From Thinopyrum elongatum (lineage: Eukaryota; Streptophyta; Magnoliopsida; Poales; Poaceae), in the NCBI GenBank assembly GCA_011799875.1, contig CM022303.1:193427700-193491699 (forward strand): a stretch of 64,000 nucleotides of DNA, given 5' to 3'. How positions within the stretch are numbered: position 1 is the stretch's first letter; each line of letters starts with the position of its first letter. The notes below the pieces were generated by a model. The model was not told the DNA's origin. It saw only the letters and a program-made list of their open reading frames with translations, and searched no databases. This document shows, piece after piece, positions 32,416 through 43,721 of the stretch. Made by a program: the position numbers and the translations under genes.

Positions 32416-34001
32416 TGCTACTTCTTGAGCTTACATTGATTTTTCCCTTGAAGAGGAAAGGGTGATGCAGCAAAGTAGAGATAAGTATTTCCCTCAATTA
32501 AGAACCAAGGTATCAATCCAGTAGGAGGCACAAGCAAGTCCCCAATATATGCACCTACACAAACTAACAAACACTTGCACACAACGCGAAAAAGGGGTTG
32601 TCAATCCCTTCACGGTCACTTGCAAGAGTGAGATATAATAGAGGTAGATATAAAAGATAAGTAAAAGGCAAAATAAAGTAAATATAAATAAATTGCAGCA
32701 AGGTATTTTTGGGTTTTTGATTTTATAGATTTGAAAATATATGATGGAAAATAGACCCGGGGGCCATAGGATTCACTAGAGGCTTCTTTCTTGAAGAAAG
32801 CATACGGTGGGTAAACAAATTACTGTTGAGTAATTGATAGAAAAGCGCAAAGTTATGATGATATCCAAGGCAATGATCATGAATATAGGCATCACGTTTG
32901 TGACAAGTAGACCGACTCCTGCCTGCATCTACTACTATTATTCCACACATCGACCGACTCCTGCCTACATCTAAAGTATTAAGTTCATAAGAACAGAGCA
33001 ACGCCTTAAGCAAGATGACATGATGTAGAGGGATAGATCCAATCAATATGGTAAAAAAAACCATCTTTTTATCCTTAATGGCAACAATACAAATACGTGC
33101 CTCGCTACCCCTACTGTCAGTGGGTGAGGACACCGCAAGATTGAACCCATCACAAAGCACCTCTCCCATTGCAAGAAAAATCAATCTAGTTGGCCAAACC
33201 AAATCGATATATCGGAGAGAAATACAAAGCTATCTTAATCATGCATAAAAGATTTCAGAGAAGACTAAAATAATATTCATAGATAATCTGATCATAAATC
33301 CACAATTCATCGGATCTCAACAAACGCACCGCAAAAGAAGATTACATCGAATAGAACTCCAAGAACATCGAGGAGAACATTGTATTGACGATCAAAAAGA
33401 GAGAAGAAGCCATCTAGCTACTAGCTATGGACCCGTAGGTCTGTGGTAAACTACTCAAACATCATCGGAAGGGCAGCAAGGTTGGTGTAGAGGCCCTCCG
33501 TGATCCAATCCCCCTCCGGCAGAGTACCGAAAAAGGCCCCAAGATGGGATCTCACGAGAACAGAAGCTTACGGCGGCGGAAAAGTTTTTTTGGTGTGCCC
33601 TCTGGTGTAGGTTGAATATTTGGGAATTTATAGTCCTGGAGTTAGGGTTAGGGGAGTCCCGAGGGGCCCACAAGCCCCGAGGGTGCCCCCCCCCCAAGGG
33701 CGCGGCCAGGAGGCTTGTGGCCTCCTCGTGGCTCCTCTGGCCTCCTCCCGAAGCTTCGTTGGTGTCTTGTTGTCCAAGAAAAATCATCGTAAAGTTTTAT
33801 TCCGTTTGGACTCCATTTGGTATTGATTTTCTGTAAAAGTCAAAAACAAGGAAAAAACAGCAACTAGCACTGGGCACTAGGTTAATAGGTTAGTCCCAAA
33901 AAATGATATAAAATAGCATAATAATGCATATAAAACATCCAAGGTAGATAATATAATAGCATGGAACAATCAAAAATTATAGATACGTTGGAGATGTATC
34001 A
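32416..34001 (-). repeat. Gypsy 3' LTR (1,586 bp)
   Basis: On the minus strand it starts TGATACATCTCCAACGTATC (34001) and ends AAGAAGTAGCA (32416). The sequence just upstream (34002-34018) is AATTAAGCTTGGAGATGCT, a polypurine tract, so this is the 3' LTR of a minus-strand element. It is related to, but distinct from, the LTRs of the array. A poly-C tract near 33690 and a direct repeat GTAGGCAGGAGTCGGTC (minus strand, about 32920-32965) lie inside. Confidence 0.85.
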
Positions 34002-34899
34002 AGCATCTCCAAGCTTAATTCCTGCTTGTCCTCGAGTAGGTAAATGATAAAAACATAATTTTTTATGTGGAATGCTAGCTAACATATTTATCAATGCAAT
34101 TTTCTTTATTGTGGCATGAATGTTCAGATCCATAAGATTCAAAACAAAAGTTTAATATTGGCATAAAAACAATAATACTTCAAGCATACTAATAAAGCAA
34201 TCATGTCTTCTCAAAATATCATGGCTAAAGAAAGTTATCCCTACAAAATCATATAGTCTTGTCATGCTCTATCTTCATCACACAAAGTTTTTATCATGCA
34301 CAACCCCGATGACAAGCCAAGCAATTGTTTCATACTTTTAATGTTCCCAATCCTTTTCAACTTTCACGCAATACATGAGCGTGAGCCATGGATATAGCAC
34401 TATAGGTGGAATAGAGTATGGTGGAGGTTGTGAGGAGAAGACAAAAAGGAAAAAGTCTCACATCAACTAGGCAAATTAACGGGCTATGGAGATGCCCATC
34501 AATTGATATCGATGCAAGTGAGTAGAGATTTCCATGCAACGGATGCACTAGAGCTATAAGTGTATGAAAGCTCAAAAGAAAACTAAGTGGGTGTGCATCC
34601 AACTTGCTTGCTCACGAAGACCTAGGGAAATTTGAGGAAGCCCATCATTGGAATATACAAGCCAAGTTCTATAACGAAAAATTCCCACTAGTATATGAAA
34701 GTGATAAAATAGGAGACTCTCTATCATGAAGAACATGGTGCTACTTTGAAGCACAAGTGTGGAAAAAGGATGGTAACATTGTCCCTTCTCTCTTTTTCTC
34801 TCATTTTTTTCTCTTTTTTTTTTCTTTTTGGGCTCTTTGGCCTCTTTTTTTATTTTATTTTTTATTTTTCATCCGAAGCCTCATCCCGACTTGTGGGGG
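34002..34899 (-). mobile_element. Partial internal region of the same Gypsy element
   Basis: Non-coding 3' internal sequence related in layout to the array internals (CCTCGAGTAGGTAAATGATAAAA after the tract). It ends in a T-rich stretch and is cut at 34900 by a CACTA terminus. The remaining internal region and the 5' LTR are not seen in the window. Confidence 0.65.
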
Positions 34900-35530
34900 C
34901 ACTACTGCAGGATGCTGCTAACGCGACACTATGATCAGAGACCCTTTGACGAAACTGTGTGCGATGCATTAATCGCAAACGGTGATGTAAAAAAATTCAT
35001 CAAAAAAGATGCAAAACATTTGCGATGGCGGATACATCAAACACGGTTCAGATTTTAGTTGTGTGTGCGTTGCGGGGCATACAGCTCAGTTCAATGAACT
35101 GTTTGTGATGAGGCAGAAGAACAGAAACGGGCAGCCAGATGAAGGTGTGTGCGATATACGGCACACAGTTCACTCGGATGAACTGTTTGTGATTAGGCAA
35201 CACAAAAGAAACGGTTAGCCAGGTGAAGGGTGTGTGCGATATACGGCATACAGTTCACTCGAATGAACTGTTTGCGTTGAGCCAAGAGAACAGAAACGGT
35301 TCAACTTAACAAGATGTGTGTGATATGCGGCAAACAGGTCTGTAATCGAAAATGTTTGGGAAGACCGATAACAACACAGACGATTCCTGTTAACAAGCCG
35401 TGTGTGTTGTGAGAAAACGATTGCTGGTATACAATTGTCAGTGATTGATGAAATCATCACCGACGGGTTCCATTGTTTAGTCTGTGTGCGATGTGATTTG
35501 CTCTGTCTGCACAACATCTACGCTCTGTCT
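34900..35530 (+). mobile_element. CACTA transposon left end with subterminal repeats
   Basis: Starts CACTACTGCAGGATGCTGCT at 34900 within retroelement sequence. It is followed by repeats of 82-86 bp starting at about 35096, 35178 and 35264. Each carries GAACTGTTTG and GTGTG(C/T)GATAT(A/G)CGGCA, and related TGTGTGCGAT words extend to 35500. Similar words recur at 36840-36960 and as ACCGTGTGTGATTGACG at 40535 and 40597. A matching right terminus was not found, so the extent is uncertain; the genes to the right may be cargo. Confidence 0.7.
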
Positions 35531-35650
35531 ACAGAGTATCAACATATATACTTAAAAAGACAGCATTGCATAACCAAATTAAGCATACAATTACACAAGT
35601 GACTACACACATAACATTTCCACACACCAAAGTAAGCAATTACATGCATA

Positions 35651-36409
35651 CTAAACTAGGAGAAACGAGGATCTAATCATCAACCTCTTGTTGTGATGAC
35701 ACTTGCCATTGCTCTGCTTCCGGCTGGATCCTTGGCCATTTTGGGGAAGGAGGCACTTCCTCATGTCAACAATCCGCCTGTACATCTCGTAGCTCGTGTA
35801 CGCCTCCTTGGCCGCGTACATGACGTGAGCTTTGTCGAGTTTCTCCATCCAGGCCGAGTGCCAGGCACGCTTGTCCTTGTTGCAGGAATCCTTCATGTCT
35901 CTGTAGTAGGGATCGATGATGGCCTTGGCGAGGTGAACCAGTGAGTCCTTCTCATGCTCGTTGCTGCCCCAGATCTTGTATTGGCCCTGGATATCGACAA
36001 GATTCTGGCAGGCGATGCCCGAATTCTTGAGCACCTTTACATCGTTGGTGATGTCCACCATAGCGAACATGTAGTGGGGGCTGTTGACAAACCTGGCAAA
36101 ACACTTGCAAGGCCTTGTGGCAAGGCAGTAGTGGTAGACGAGGACGTGATTGCGCACGCACATCTGGGCAACGGCGACCTTGGGACGAGACCCGGCACGA
36201 GCGCGGGTGTACTCGAGGTCGAACCTGACCGCCTTGTACTTCTCCTCAGCAAGCAACAGCTCCATGATGTGGATGGAGTGCTCCACCCAGACTAGGTTGT
36301 TGGTGTACACCACCGAGAGCTCCGTGAACCTTCTGTGGGTGTCCACCACGGCATGCATGGTGAACTGCTGCTCGTCGTCGGCAGCCGCTCGGAGCGCCAT
36401 TGGAGCCAC
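35651..36409 (-). CDS. DEDD-type 3'-5' exonuclease-like protein (WRN/DnaQ-like fold), CACTA-associated
   Basis: An intact 252-residue frame. Residues 61-68 'VRFDLEYT' give the Exo I motif (D64, E66); 'VDITNDVKVL' (118-127) gives Exo II with D123; 'YAAKEAYTSYEMY' (198-210) aligns with the DEDDy Exo III motif Y-x3-D, but the metal-binding Asp is Glu (E202). Family members degrade DNA or RNA from 3' ends using two metal ions. The N-terminal 60 residues and the Lys/Asn-rich tail have no recognised domain. No introns are needed and codon usage is GC-rich, unlike the AT-rich retroelements nearby. It lies about 120 bp inside the subterminal repeats of a CACTA end, so it may be captured cargo. The Glu change and unusual length leave activity open; a catalytically weakened relative is possible. 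Confidence 0.65.
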   Translation of the reverse strand: MAPMALRAAADDEQQFTMHAVVDTHRRFTELSVVYTNNLVWVEHSIHIMELLLAEEKYKAVRFDLEYTRARAGSRPKVAVAQMCVRNHVLVYHYCLATRPCKCFARFVNSPHYMFAMVDITNDVKVLKNSGIACQNLVDIQGQYKIWGSNEHEKDSLVHLAKAIIDPYYRDMKDSCNKDKRAWHSAWMEKLDKAHVMYAAKEAYTSYEMYRRIVDMRKCLLPQNGQGSSRKQSNGKCHHNKRLMIRSSFLLV

Positions 36410-37208
36410 GCAGGATACCCTCTAAGAATTTGTCGTGGTCGGTGTGCTTCTTGCAATGGTGGGGCGTGATCGAAAGGTTGAAGAGACACAAGGGTTAAAT
36501 GGCCGTTGTAATAAATGGGGGCCAGTCGGCCTGTAATCGTCACGTCTTGTCACCACGTTCATAGCGGAGGATTCCAGTGCACGCTTGAGAATGCTGCATG
36601 CATTTCGTTTGACCACGCGTGGGCTTGAAGAGGCGCGAAATGTATCGTCGATGAGCCTGTTCCCACGCAGTTTACCACGCAAGCTTCCCACCCGGCTAGT
36701 TTGGCCACGCGTCGGCTAGAAGCGGGACAAATCATGGGTGTTTATTGGCAAAAAGCTTTGTAAAAACGAAGTGTGTGGAATGACTTCGGTCATAAGTTTA
36801 CCCGTGGGTGATGAAGTCAAAGTTACACAGAAGGGTGATGATGGACACTCGAGTGCGATAATTAATTATGCGCTCTACAGGGCACACGGTTGAAGAAACC
36901 AACTGTGTGCAATAATGTCGAAGATCGCAATCGAGTTAGCTATACAGATCGTGTGCTATGAGATCGACGAGGTAAACACGTTCGAGAATGGTTAATAAAA
37001 TCTAAGTACATTGCATATTAAGGTCAAAATTGTGCTACAAATATACGAGTCTCATATGATGCCATTTCAATGATTGTACCACAAAAGCTCGAAATATTAC
37101 AAGGTTCAAATTCCAGAGTTATATGGCTCAAATTCGAAGATTACAAGGTTCAAACTGATATTAGAAATGAAATTCAGCTCATCAGCTGCAAACGCTCGTG
37201 CTGATCCG
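36410..37208. other. Spacer between exonuclease-like and F-box units
   Basis: 5' flank of the exonuclease-like ORF, then sequence with GGGCACACGGTTG and AACTGTGTGCAATA words (36878-36935) resembling the CACTA subterminal repeats. No further gene is supported. Confidence 0.4.
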
Positions 37209-40168
37209 CTAAACATGGATATAAGAGAGGCTCAAACTAATATTACACTTGTAAGGCTGGTTTCGAAACCTCATAATTTTTGCAAATGGGTCAGCCACTA
37301 AGAAGTCATGTATGGGGTTGACACGATGACTTCTGATTACTCTGTCATCTGAAGTTCCAAAATGAAATTCAGCATTTTCGGAGCCTATTCCATTCAGCCG
37401 CAGCCGCCGGCGCTGATCAACAAACCATTCATTTTTGTGAAATAAATGTAGGGCAAACCTCATTACCTTCAGCACCCTTGCTCTGACAACAAAGAACCTG
37501 GCGAATATAATCTCCGGTAAGGTCCCTCGGTAGGAGTTCAAAGTAATTTCCGAGAGATGCAGATCTAGGCATTCGATGTGATTGTTATATTGTATCACAT
37601 TATCCACCATCGGGCCTAATCTTATCTGCAAAAGAAGAAAACGTGTTAGTGCCTACATGCAGTTTTGAACACTACTACAGGCCTATTTGGTTTGCAGGAT
37701 TTGTAAAATGCACTAACGTGCCATCTTCGATCCGAAATGATTAACATGGGCATTTGATTACAATCTAGAAAAATGTAGCCTTCTTCACAAGAGGTTGGAG
37801 TGGATGAAAAGTTCCCTAAGAAAACTAGTACAGATGAATCCAAAGGAGAAATGCTTATGGATTGTAACCATATGAATCAAGCAAACAATATGGGGGGAAA
37901 ACATGTATGTACTGAAATCCTCCAAAAATCCTTCAGAAATCGCAGTACATTGTCATTGTAAACTTGGAAAAAGGTGTCACAAATTGAACTCCCTTATGGT
38001 TAACATTTAACAGGAAAGGAACATCACCTCGATATATAGCTTCTCCAGGCACGGAAAGCATCTTGGGAAACTGACAACTTGGTCCAGGTTGGGGCCGATA
38101 GATTCTAGTGCCAAGACCTTCACTGTGTGCAGTTTTGGGGTCAAGTTTGTCGGAATCATTTTCTGGATTACAGATGAACATTCATCTTGAAAATTAGAAA
38201 TAATGTTAATTTCTAGAAGGAGAGGTAGAAGGCGGCTGTTGTACCTGAACGGGTGTGGATCCAATAACAAGTTCGGAGTATTTGTCAGACGAGTAGCCCA
38301 CCACTGTTAATTTTGGCCCATAAATGACATTGATTCTTGTTGGACCTTCTTGATCAACTACAAGTAATCTCTCAAGTGAAGGTGTGTCCTCAATGACCAT
38401 ACCGTGGTATACATCTTGTGATGTCTTCTTGCAGCACCAGCAACACACATAAATAGTCCGGAGAGTCATGGAGGTGATGTGGAAGCTACTCAACCCATTG
38501 ATCACCTGAAGACGAAGGTACTTGAGTGTAGTACAGCCATGGAGTAGGCACTCCATGTCACCGTTTGGGAGGCAGACTGCGATGAGATCGAGGTGCTTCA
38601 GTCGTGGTAGAATAAGAGCGGGCACGTCATTAAGGGGGGAATGGTAGTTCTTGAACTTGGCGACGCGCAGCATGGGCGCAAGGCGGAGCGCGGACGTTGG
38701 CAGCAAGCGCATATGCCCATCATCAAAAGTGAGCTCGTTGAGCTGATCTAGGCCGTGGGATCGGAACCAATCGTCAAGCTTGGCTCGGTCCTTGCCGTTG
38801 GAACGGAACTTGCCCATGCTAAGGCCTCTGGTTGGGCCAGGGTGACTGCCGAGGATCTGGGAGAACGCATCCAAGCTTTTGCGATAGCCATGGCAGAGCT
38901 CGTGGGTGTTGATGAGGTCAAGAGGGGTGGAGTTCCATAGGGGGCGCCACCGCCGGGAAAGGACGGTTGTCCGCGCCGCATATTTGATTGGGAGGAGGGA
39001 GATGATGACTGTCAACATATCATCGGGGAGGCTTCTGATGAAGTCTAGGCCTGCTGGACTCGCTTGCGGTTCTTGCTCGACCCTCCTCCGCTTGTTGGCA
39101 GCCCTGTTCTCCCCCTCCGGAGTCTCCTCAACAGCGGCTCTTTCTGATAGAAGTGGGAGTACAAGGAATATTTAGTTAAAACAGGGCAATAGAAAAGTGT
39201 ATTGGTAACTAGAAGTTAGTAGGTAGGAATAGAGTAAGAAAATAGAATAACAATTGCTTGCTTAAATACTACACAATTCCTTTGATATTGCTGGGTACGT
39301 CAACATGTAGATACTTGAAAAGAACACTTACTTCAAATAAAGTCTGGACGGATGATATCGTCGGGGAAGTTAGCATATATCTCATGACCAGGCTCTTTTA
39401 TGTGCAGTGCAATTTTAGTGCCAGCTTTCAGTACATAAAACTTAGAAATTTCTGTCCAAAGGCCCTTGGCAAAATAGGAGTGACCACATTCATCAAGTCT
39501 TACAGAAGCAACGATTGTAAATCCATGGTTTGTGTTCAGTATGACATCCCTGCAGTCTTGATTTATGTAAAGGGAAAGATTATGTACTGCATATTTTGTT
39601 GCATAGCAAGGGACGCACTGCAGAAAATGGTAGGATTGTTAAAGAATATGGTAACATGCAAATATGGGCGAAATTGAAAGACATGTACAGCAGTTGAAAT
39701 CAAAGGACAAAAATCTATAATTAAACAGATAGGGTGACCATGATGGCATGGAAATATGAGAGTAATCGAAAGAACAATACATCATTAATTTGCCTAATAT
39801 AGAAAGAAGAGGAAAAAAATCCCCTTTGACGTATATGCTGCATGTGGCACCTTTTATCCAAATGCAGCAATATATAGTATATGTTCAGGAAAGTAGGCCA
39901 TGCCAACCGATTTAGGGTGATATTGAACATACCGCGCGCATCCTCAAGTCATCTGGTACGGTGAGATGGAACTCCATGGATGTCTGGCCGAGGCCGCAAA
40001 GTCCTGATGTGTCCGTGCACTGTACACTCTATGAATGAAAGAAAATCCTCAAATCAGCTCGAATAAAAATGAATTCAGGGTGATTTCGGCCGGGTGATTA
40101 AAGGAGGCAGATGAACTGGGATAAGAGATGAGATAATATCTCATTAAATTAGTTACCTTGTTCTCCAT
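37209..40168 (-). pseudogene. F-box/LRR-type gene with extra N-terminal domain, six exons, one premature stop
   Basis: Six minus-strand exons join in phase: 40168-40157, 40028-39933, 39617-39332, 39143-38245, 38162-38028 and 37625-37209 (615 codons with the final stop). All borders have GT/AG. The first ATG has an upstream in-frame stop nearby. Exons 2-3 encode a domain with 'FTIVASVRLD', 'YFAKGLWTEISKFYVLKAG' and 'YANFPDDIIRPDF', which vaguely recalls a B3 fold. Codon 131 is TGA (39335-39333), one base before the exon 3 donor. Exon 4 then gives an F-box ('IRSLPDDMLTVIISLLPIKY', 'RTTVLSRRWRPLW') and LRR-like repeats; exons 5-6 continue the LRR/FBD-like C-terminus ('ARFFVVRARVLKVMRFAL'). F-box proteins select substrates for SCF ubiquitin ligases. 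The phase match across the stop indicates one ancestral gene, now broken or read as two products. Confidence 0.65.
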
Positions 40169-40613
40169 GAGAAAAAACCCTCAATACGGCGGATTCCCCA
40201 ACCGGGCAGAGCTGGGTCGACCGCGAGCAGCGTCGAGAAAGTCGATGGCGATAGGCGGCGGCAAGCGGAAGTGGCGAAATGCGGTGGGGTTTGCCGGCAG
40301 CCTGGCGGCGGTGACAGGCGTCGAGCTAAGTGGTTGCCACGGTGATAGGCGGTGCCATGCATAGACGCGGAGGAGCTTGTGCAGGTGTGAATGGGGACCG
40401 GAGGGGTGGCGGGCGGGGTGAGGGTTTTTGTGACGTCGGGATGGTGAGGGTTTTCTTTTTTCTATTTTGAATTGGGTGGTGAGGGTTTTTTGTCCCACAA
40501 AGAGTTTCGGAGGCAACGGTTTGCTAGAGCCAACCGTGTGTGATTGACGTAACAGGGATAATGAAAGTCATTGCACACGGTTCCAATTTTGGGAACCGTG
40601 TGTGATTGACGTA
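40169..40613. other. Upstream region of the F-box gene with CACTA-like terminal words
   Basis: Contains GGTGAGGGTTTT repeats (about 40418-40490) and two ACCGTGTGTGATTGACGTA words (about 40535, 40597) similar to CACTA subterminal motifs. No gene. Confidence 0.4.
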
Positions 40614-40718
40614 CTACCTTCGTCCTAGTTTATTGGTCCCCTTTGTAATTTGTGCCAAATTTTGACCAAAGATTTAACACAAATTACAAAGGGGACCAAT
40701 AAACCAGGACGGAGGTAG
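40614..40718. mobile_element. Stowaway-like MITE, 105 bp
   Basis: Terminal inverted repeats CTACCTTCGTCCTAGTTTAT and its complement match over 28 bp with two differences. TA precedes the left end (40612-40613); the right-hand TA appears to have lost a base (GGTAG followed by ATTCC). Confidence 0.8.
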
Positions 40719-40893
40719 ATTCCATCAACCGAACTGATTGCATCCATATCCCACATTTAGACATAAGTAAACATAGATTAAACATACTCAGACAAAGATA
40801 ATAACCGTACACAAGCATAGTTCAAGCATAAGTACATAGTTCAACCGTCATTAAGCATACTCAAGCGTACATAGTTCGATCTCACATCTCATC

Positions 40894-41932
40894 TCATCTG
40901 CCGGCACGATCCTGAAGCTTCTCCAGGTACTCGGCGTACGCGGCGTGCGCCACCCTACGAGAATACTTCTGCCTGAAGGAGCCAACGGCTCGTCCTCTTG
41001 CATGCGCCAGAACACTTTGATACGCGTCATGAAGCTTTTGGTTGCAAAATGGGCATCGATAGCCGCCGTCCCAGGTCCTAATACGCCTGTTATGCATTCC
41101 TGCATAAAGCTCCCTGAGGATTTGCCTCTTGTACCTCCTCTGGCCATCTTCATCCTCGCTGTTGACATCGTCAGATAGCACCTATACATATAGTAAAAAA
41201 AAATGTGGCGTCAAATTAATGTTTATAAACTAATCTCTAGCGAACATTTGGCAGTTGCCAAAATTTGGCATCAAATCAATGTTTACATGCCGTAAAGTAG
41301 GATTAGGAGTTTATGGATTTTATGGCTATTTTTTAGACATATTCGAAGATTATGGTTCGATTTTTAAGCACAGTCGTCTATGTACAGACCAATCTTGAAA
41401 AAAAAATGGCACAAACATATATTTAGGTCATTCAAAAATCAATTGTCAAGCCCTGGCTAGGAATTATTAGCACGAAACACTAACCCTAGTCGGATTATTA
41501 GCAAAAATCATTTGTACAGATGAAATAACTAATCACTTATCATTTCGACCATTCAAACAATCAATACACTACACGGATCTAACGAAACTTACTCAGATTT
41601 CATGGATTGAGAGAACATAACCATAGGATTTCTATTTCAAAAAGGGGGAGGCAGGAGTAACCAGAGAAACCCTAGGATGTATTTGACACATAAATGGGTA
41701 TAGATGACTAACCGGTTGTCCGTTGTCATCGGAGTCATCGCCGGAGTGGTCGTCGGAGTCGTCGGCGGAGTTATCACCGGGGTCGTCGCCGGAGTCGGTG
41801 TGGACCTCCGGCTCCGGCTATGGAAGCACGACGCTGTCGACGACGTTAGGGTGCAGCGAGACCTCGACGGTGGCGACGGCGACGGCAACCTCTGTCTCCA
41901 TCTTCACGCCATGCTCCGGTGCTTTCGCAGCG
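40894..41932 (-). pseudogene. zf-XS-like (CPFC..H) gene: exon 2 and most of exon 1, split by an LTR element
   Basis: Exon 2 (41181-40894) encodes 95 residues with an acidic start and 'DGGYRCPFCNQKLHDAYQSV' followed by 'LAHARG'. This Cys-x2-Cys..His arrangement resembles the zf-XS zinc finger of SGS3/rice gene X proteins, which act in RNA silencing; the XS domain itself is absent. Exon 1 part b (41932-41713) encodes an acidic Asp/Ser-rich stretch, ends at a GTTAGT donor and joins exon 2 in phase. A TAG at 41820-41818 interrupts it. The first 14 codons lie 11.8 kb away at 53733-53692, beyond a retrotransposon with CCGGC duplications. Removing the insertion keeps the frame, giving 184 codons plus stop with the TAG at codon 54. 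The gene is dead in this form. The zf-XS assignment is by motif only. Confidence 0.55.
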
Positions 41933-41937
41933 CCGGC

Positions 41938-42550
41938 TGTTGGGGATACACATAACAGGTAATCCCACGACGGGTCAAGATATCATAAAGCATGGGGTCC
42001 ACACAGCATGTGGGTCCAGATAAATCTCATACAGACGTACAATCCACTCAGACATATCAACGTACCGTCCACTCGGAAGACAGTCAACCACTCGGTAGTA
42101 TGGCTCACTCGGATATGCGAAGACCAAACAGTCGACAAGGCAGTCGGAGCATCATTCTCATAGTGGAGGTTTCATAGTGGGCTGACATTATGGCATTTAT
42201 GCCCCTCTTTGTAACATAGGAGGTGAGGGGGTGGCGCACTCTATATAAGCCACCCCCCACCACTAGACTTGGGGCTTTTTTCGACTCTCATTCTTCTCCT
42301 TTGGCTTTCTCGCCATTAGTCTCAGGACTTAGCTCAGGCATGGGGATCGGTTCCTCTCTCTCACACACATTGTAATCTCCGGATACATACTCAGATAAAA
42401 CAACGCCTCTCCAGAGCACAAGACTTAGGGCTGTTATCTCCACCGCGAGAGGCCCGAACTCACTAAAACCACCGTGTCACCCATATGCATCTCGATAGAT
42501 CATGCTCCTTTATCCTATCCCTTATTATTGTCGGAATCGTTCCCACGACA
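41938..42550 (+). repeat. 5' LTR of the CCGGC-flanked element
   Basis: TGTTGGGGATACACATAACA to GGAATCGTTCCCACGACA. TATA-like CTATATAAGC at 42241-42250, followed by a transcribed-region-like CACCCCCCACC and TCTCATTCTTCTCC. Confidence 0.9.
42241..42250 (+). promoter_or_regulatory. LTR TATA box
   Basis: CTATATAAGC after a GGGTGGCGCACT block; the same sequence is in the 3' LTR at 49141-49150. Confidence 0.6.
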
Positions 42551-42912
42551 GTTGACGCCCACCGTGGGGCATGGCATCTATTGAGCCATGATGCAAATGG
42601 TTTTTTCTTCAGTCTTCGGCAGCGGATCAACGACCATGCCAGAGAAATTGGCCGCTGGATGTCTGGCCATTGCGCCATTCGTACAAACAAAAGGATCAGG
42701 GAAGTATCCATTCAATCTAATCTTTTTACAATAAATTGTCTAACAATGAGTTTGTATTTTGCTCCTGTAGGATCAGACACACCCATGCATGATCGCTCAT
42801 GAAGCAGAAAAGAAGAGAAAAGGACAAGTCGTTCCCCATTTCGTGCCTTCTCATAGGATCATCATCAATGGCAACCACCACAAACGACCACCGGCGAGCG
42901 GTCCGTCCTGTC
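42551..42912 (+). other. Primer-binding site and leader of the CCGGC-flanked element
   Basis: GTTGACGCCCACCGTGGGGC directly follows the LTR, close to the TTGGCGCCCACCGTGGGGC primer-binding site seen in many grass Gypsy elements but with one changed base (A for G in GGCGCC). The rest is leader sequence without a gene. Confidence 0.6.
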
Positions 42913-43211
42913 GTCTCCGGCCTCGTCTACGACACCGTCGGCGAGCTCGTACAAACGCCCTCCGGCGCAGTCTGCCACTTCGTCTCCGGCCTTGTCTACA
43001 ACACCGTCGGCGAGCTCGTACAAACGCCCTCCGGCGCGGTCCGCCGCGTCATCTCCGGCCTCGTCTACGACGCCGTCGGCGAGCTCGTACAAACGCCCTC
43101 CGGCGCGGTCCGCCGCGTCGTCTCCGGCCTTGTCTACGGCGCCGTCGGCGAGCTCGTACAAACACCCTCCGGCGCGGTCCGCCGCGTCGTCTCCAGCCTC
43201 GTCTACGACGC
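42913..43211 (+). repeat. 69-bp tandem repeat (about 4.3 copies)
   Basis: Units start at 42913, 42982, 43051, 43120 and 43189. One frame gives a 23-residue repeat 'VSGLVYDTVGELVQTPSGAV'. Because 69 is divisible by three, frames on both strands stay open (42799-43467 plus; 43227-42865 minus). Possibly a leader minisatellite; a real protein is not supported. Confidence 0.85.
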
Positions 43212-43721
43212 CCCCACGCACGGCCACCTCCTCTCGCCGGCGTCAATCACTCGGCGGCTGGGCTTGCATTTGGCACGCATGCATGCAGACTCCTCTAATA
43301 GCATATCCCACTTGCATGCACGTTATAGAAGGAGAAGAAAGGAAATTATTTTGATTGACAAATCAATGACAATTAGTGCGCTGCCAAAAGAAGAAAACTG
43401 CCATTGCATGCAGCAGGCGTTGGCGTTAATTGAGCCAGAGTTATTGCATGCCGTGAATGAGCCATGATTCTGGACGTGTGTAACTCCTACATCAATACAT
43501 CAAGGCATTGGGGCGTTTCGATCCAGCAGCAAAAGAGCATCTTCGTGGCCCCAGCACCGAGTAGCTCCGCTCTCCCTCCTCGGCACTCGACAGAGATGAA
43601 AGCAAAGGAAACGTCATCGACAGCGACTCGGAAGAAAAGATTCGGCACTCAAACAGAGATGAAATCAAAGGAAACGTCATCCACAACCAATCAGAAGAAA
43701 AGATCAAGGACATTCGGCTAC
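43212..43721 (+). other. Internal spacer of the CCGGC-flanked element
   Basis: AT-richer sequence with two related segments around ACAGAGATGAAA(G/T)CAAAGGAAACGTCATC (43591 and 43655). No gene seen. Confidence 0.4.

Noticed and set aside
32291..32497. Leucine-rich minus-strand frame
   Set aside because: It is simply the complement of the (GAA)n tract.
38206..38244. Continuing exon 4 of the F-box gene through to its stop at 38206
   Set aside because: A GT donor at 38244 and an AG acceptor before 38162 join the LRR region in phase to the next exon; the read-through tail is intron-like.
39258..39677. 139-codon plus-strand frame
   Set aside because: It is antisense to exon 3 of the F-box gene, whose splice sites and phase are coherent.
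40570..40613. Right-hand CACTA terminus near GACGTACTAC
   Set aside because: The CTAC here belongs to the Stowaway-like inverted repeat; no TAGTG end matching the left terminus was found.
42865..43227. Minus-strand open frame with Asp/Ala-rich repeats
   Set aside because: It is the reverse complement of the 69-bp repeat; either strand stays open because of the period.
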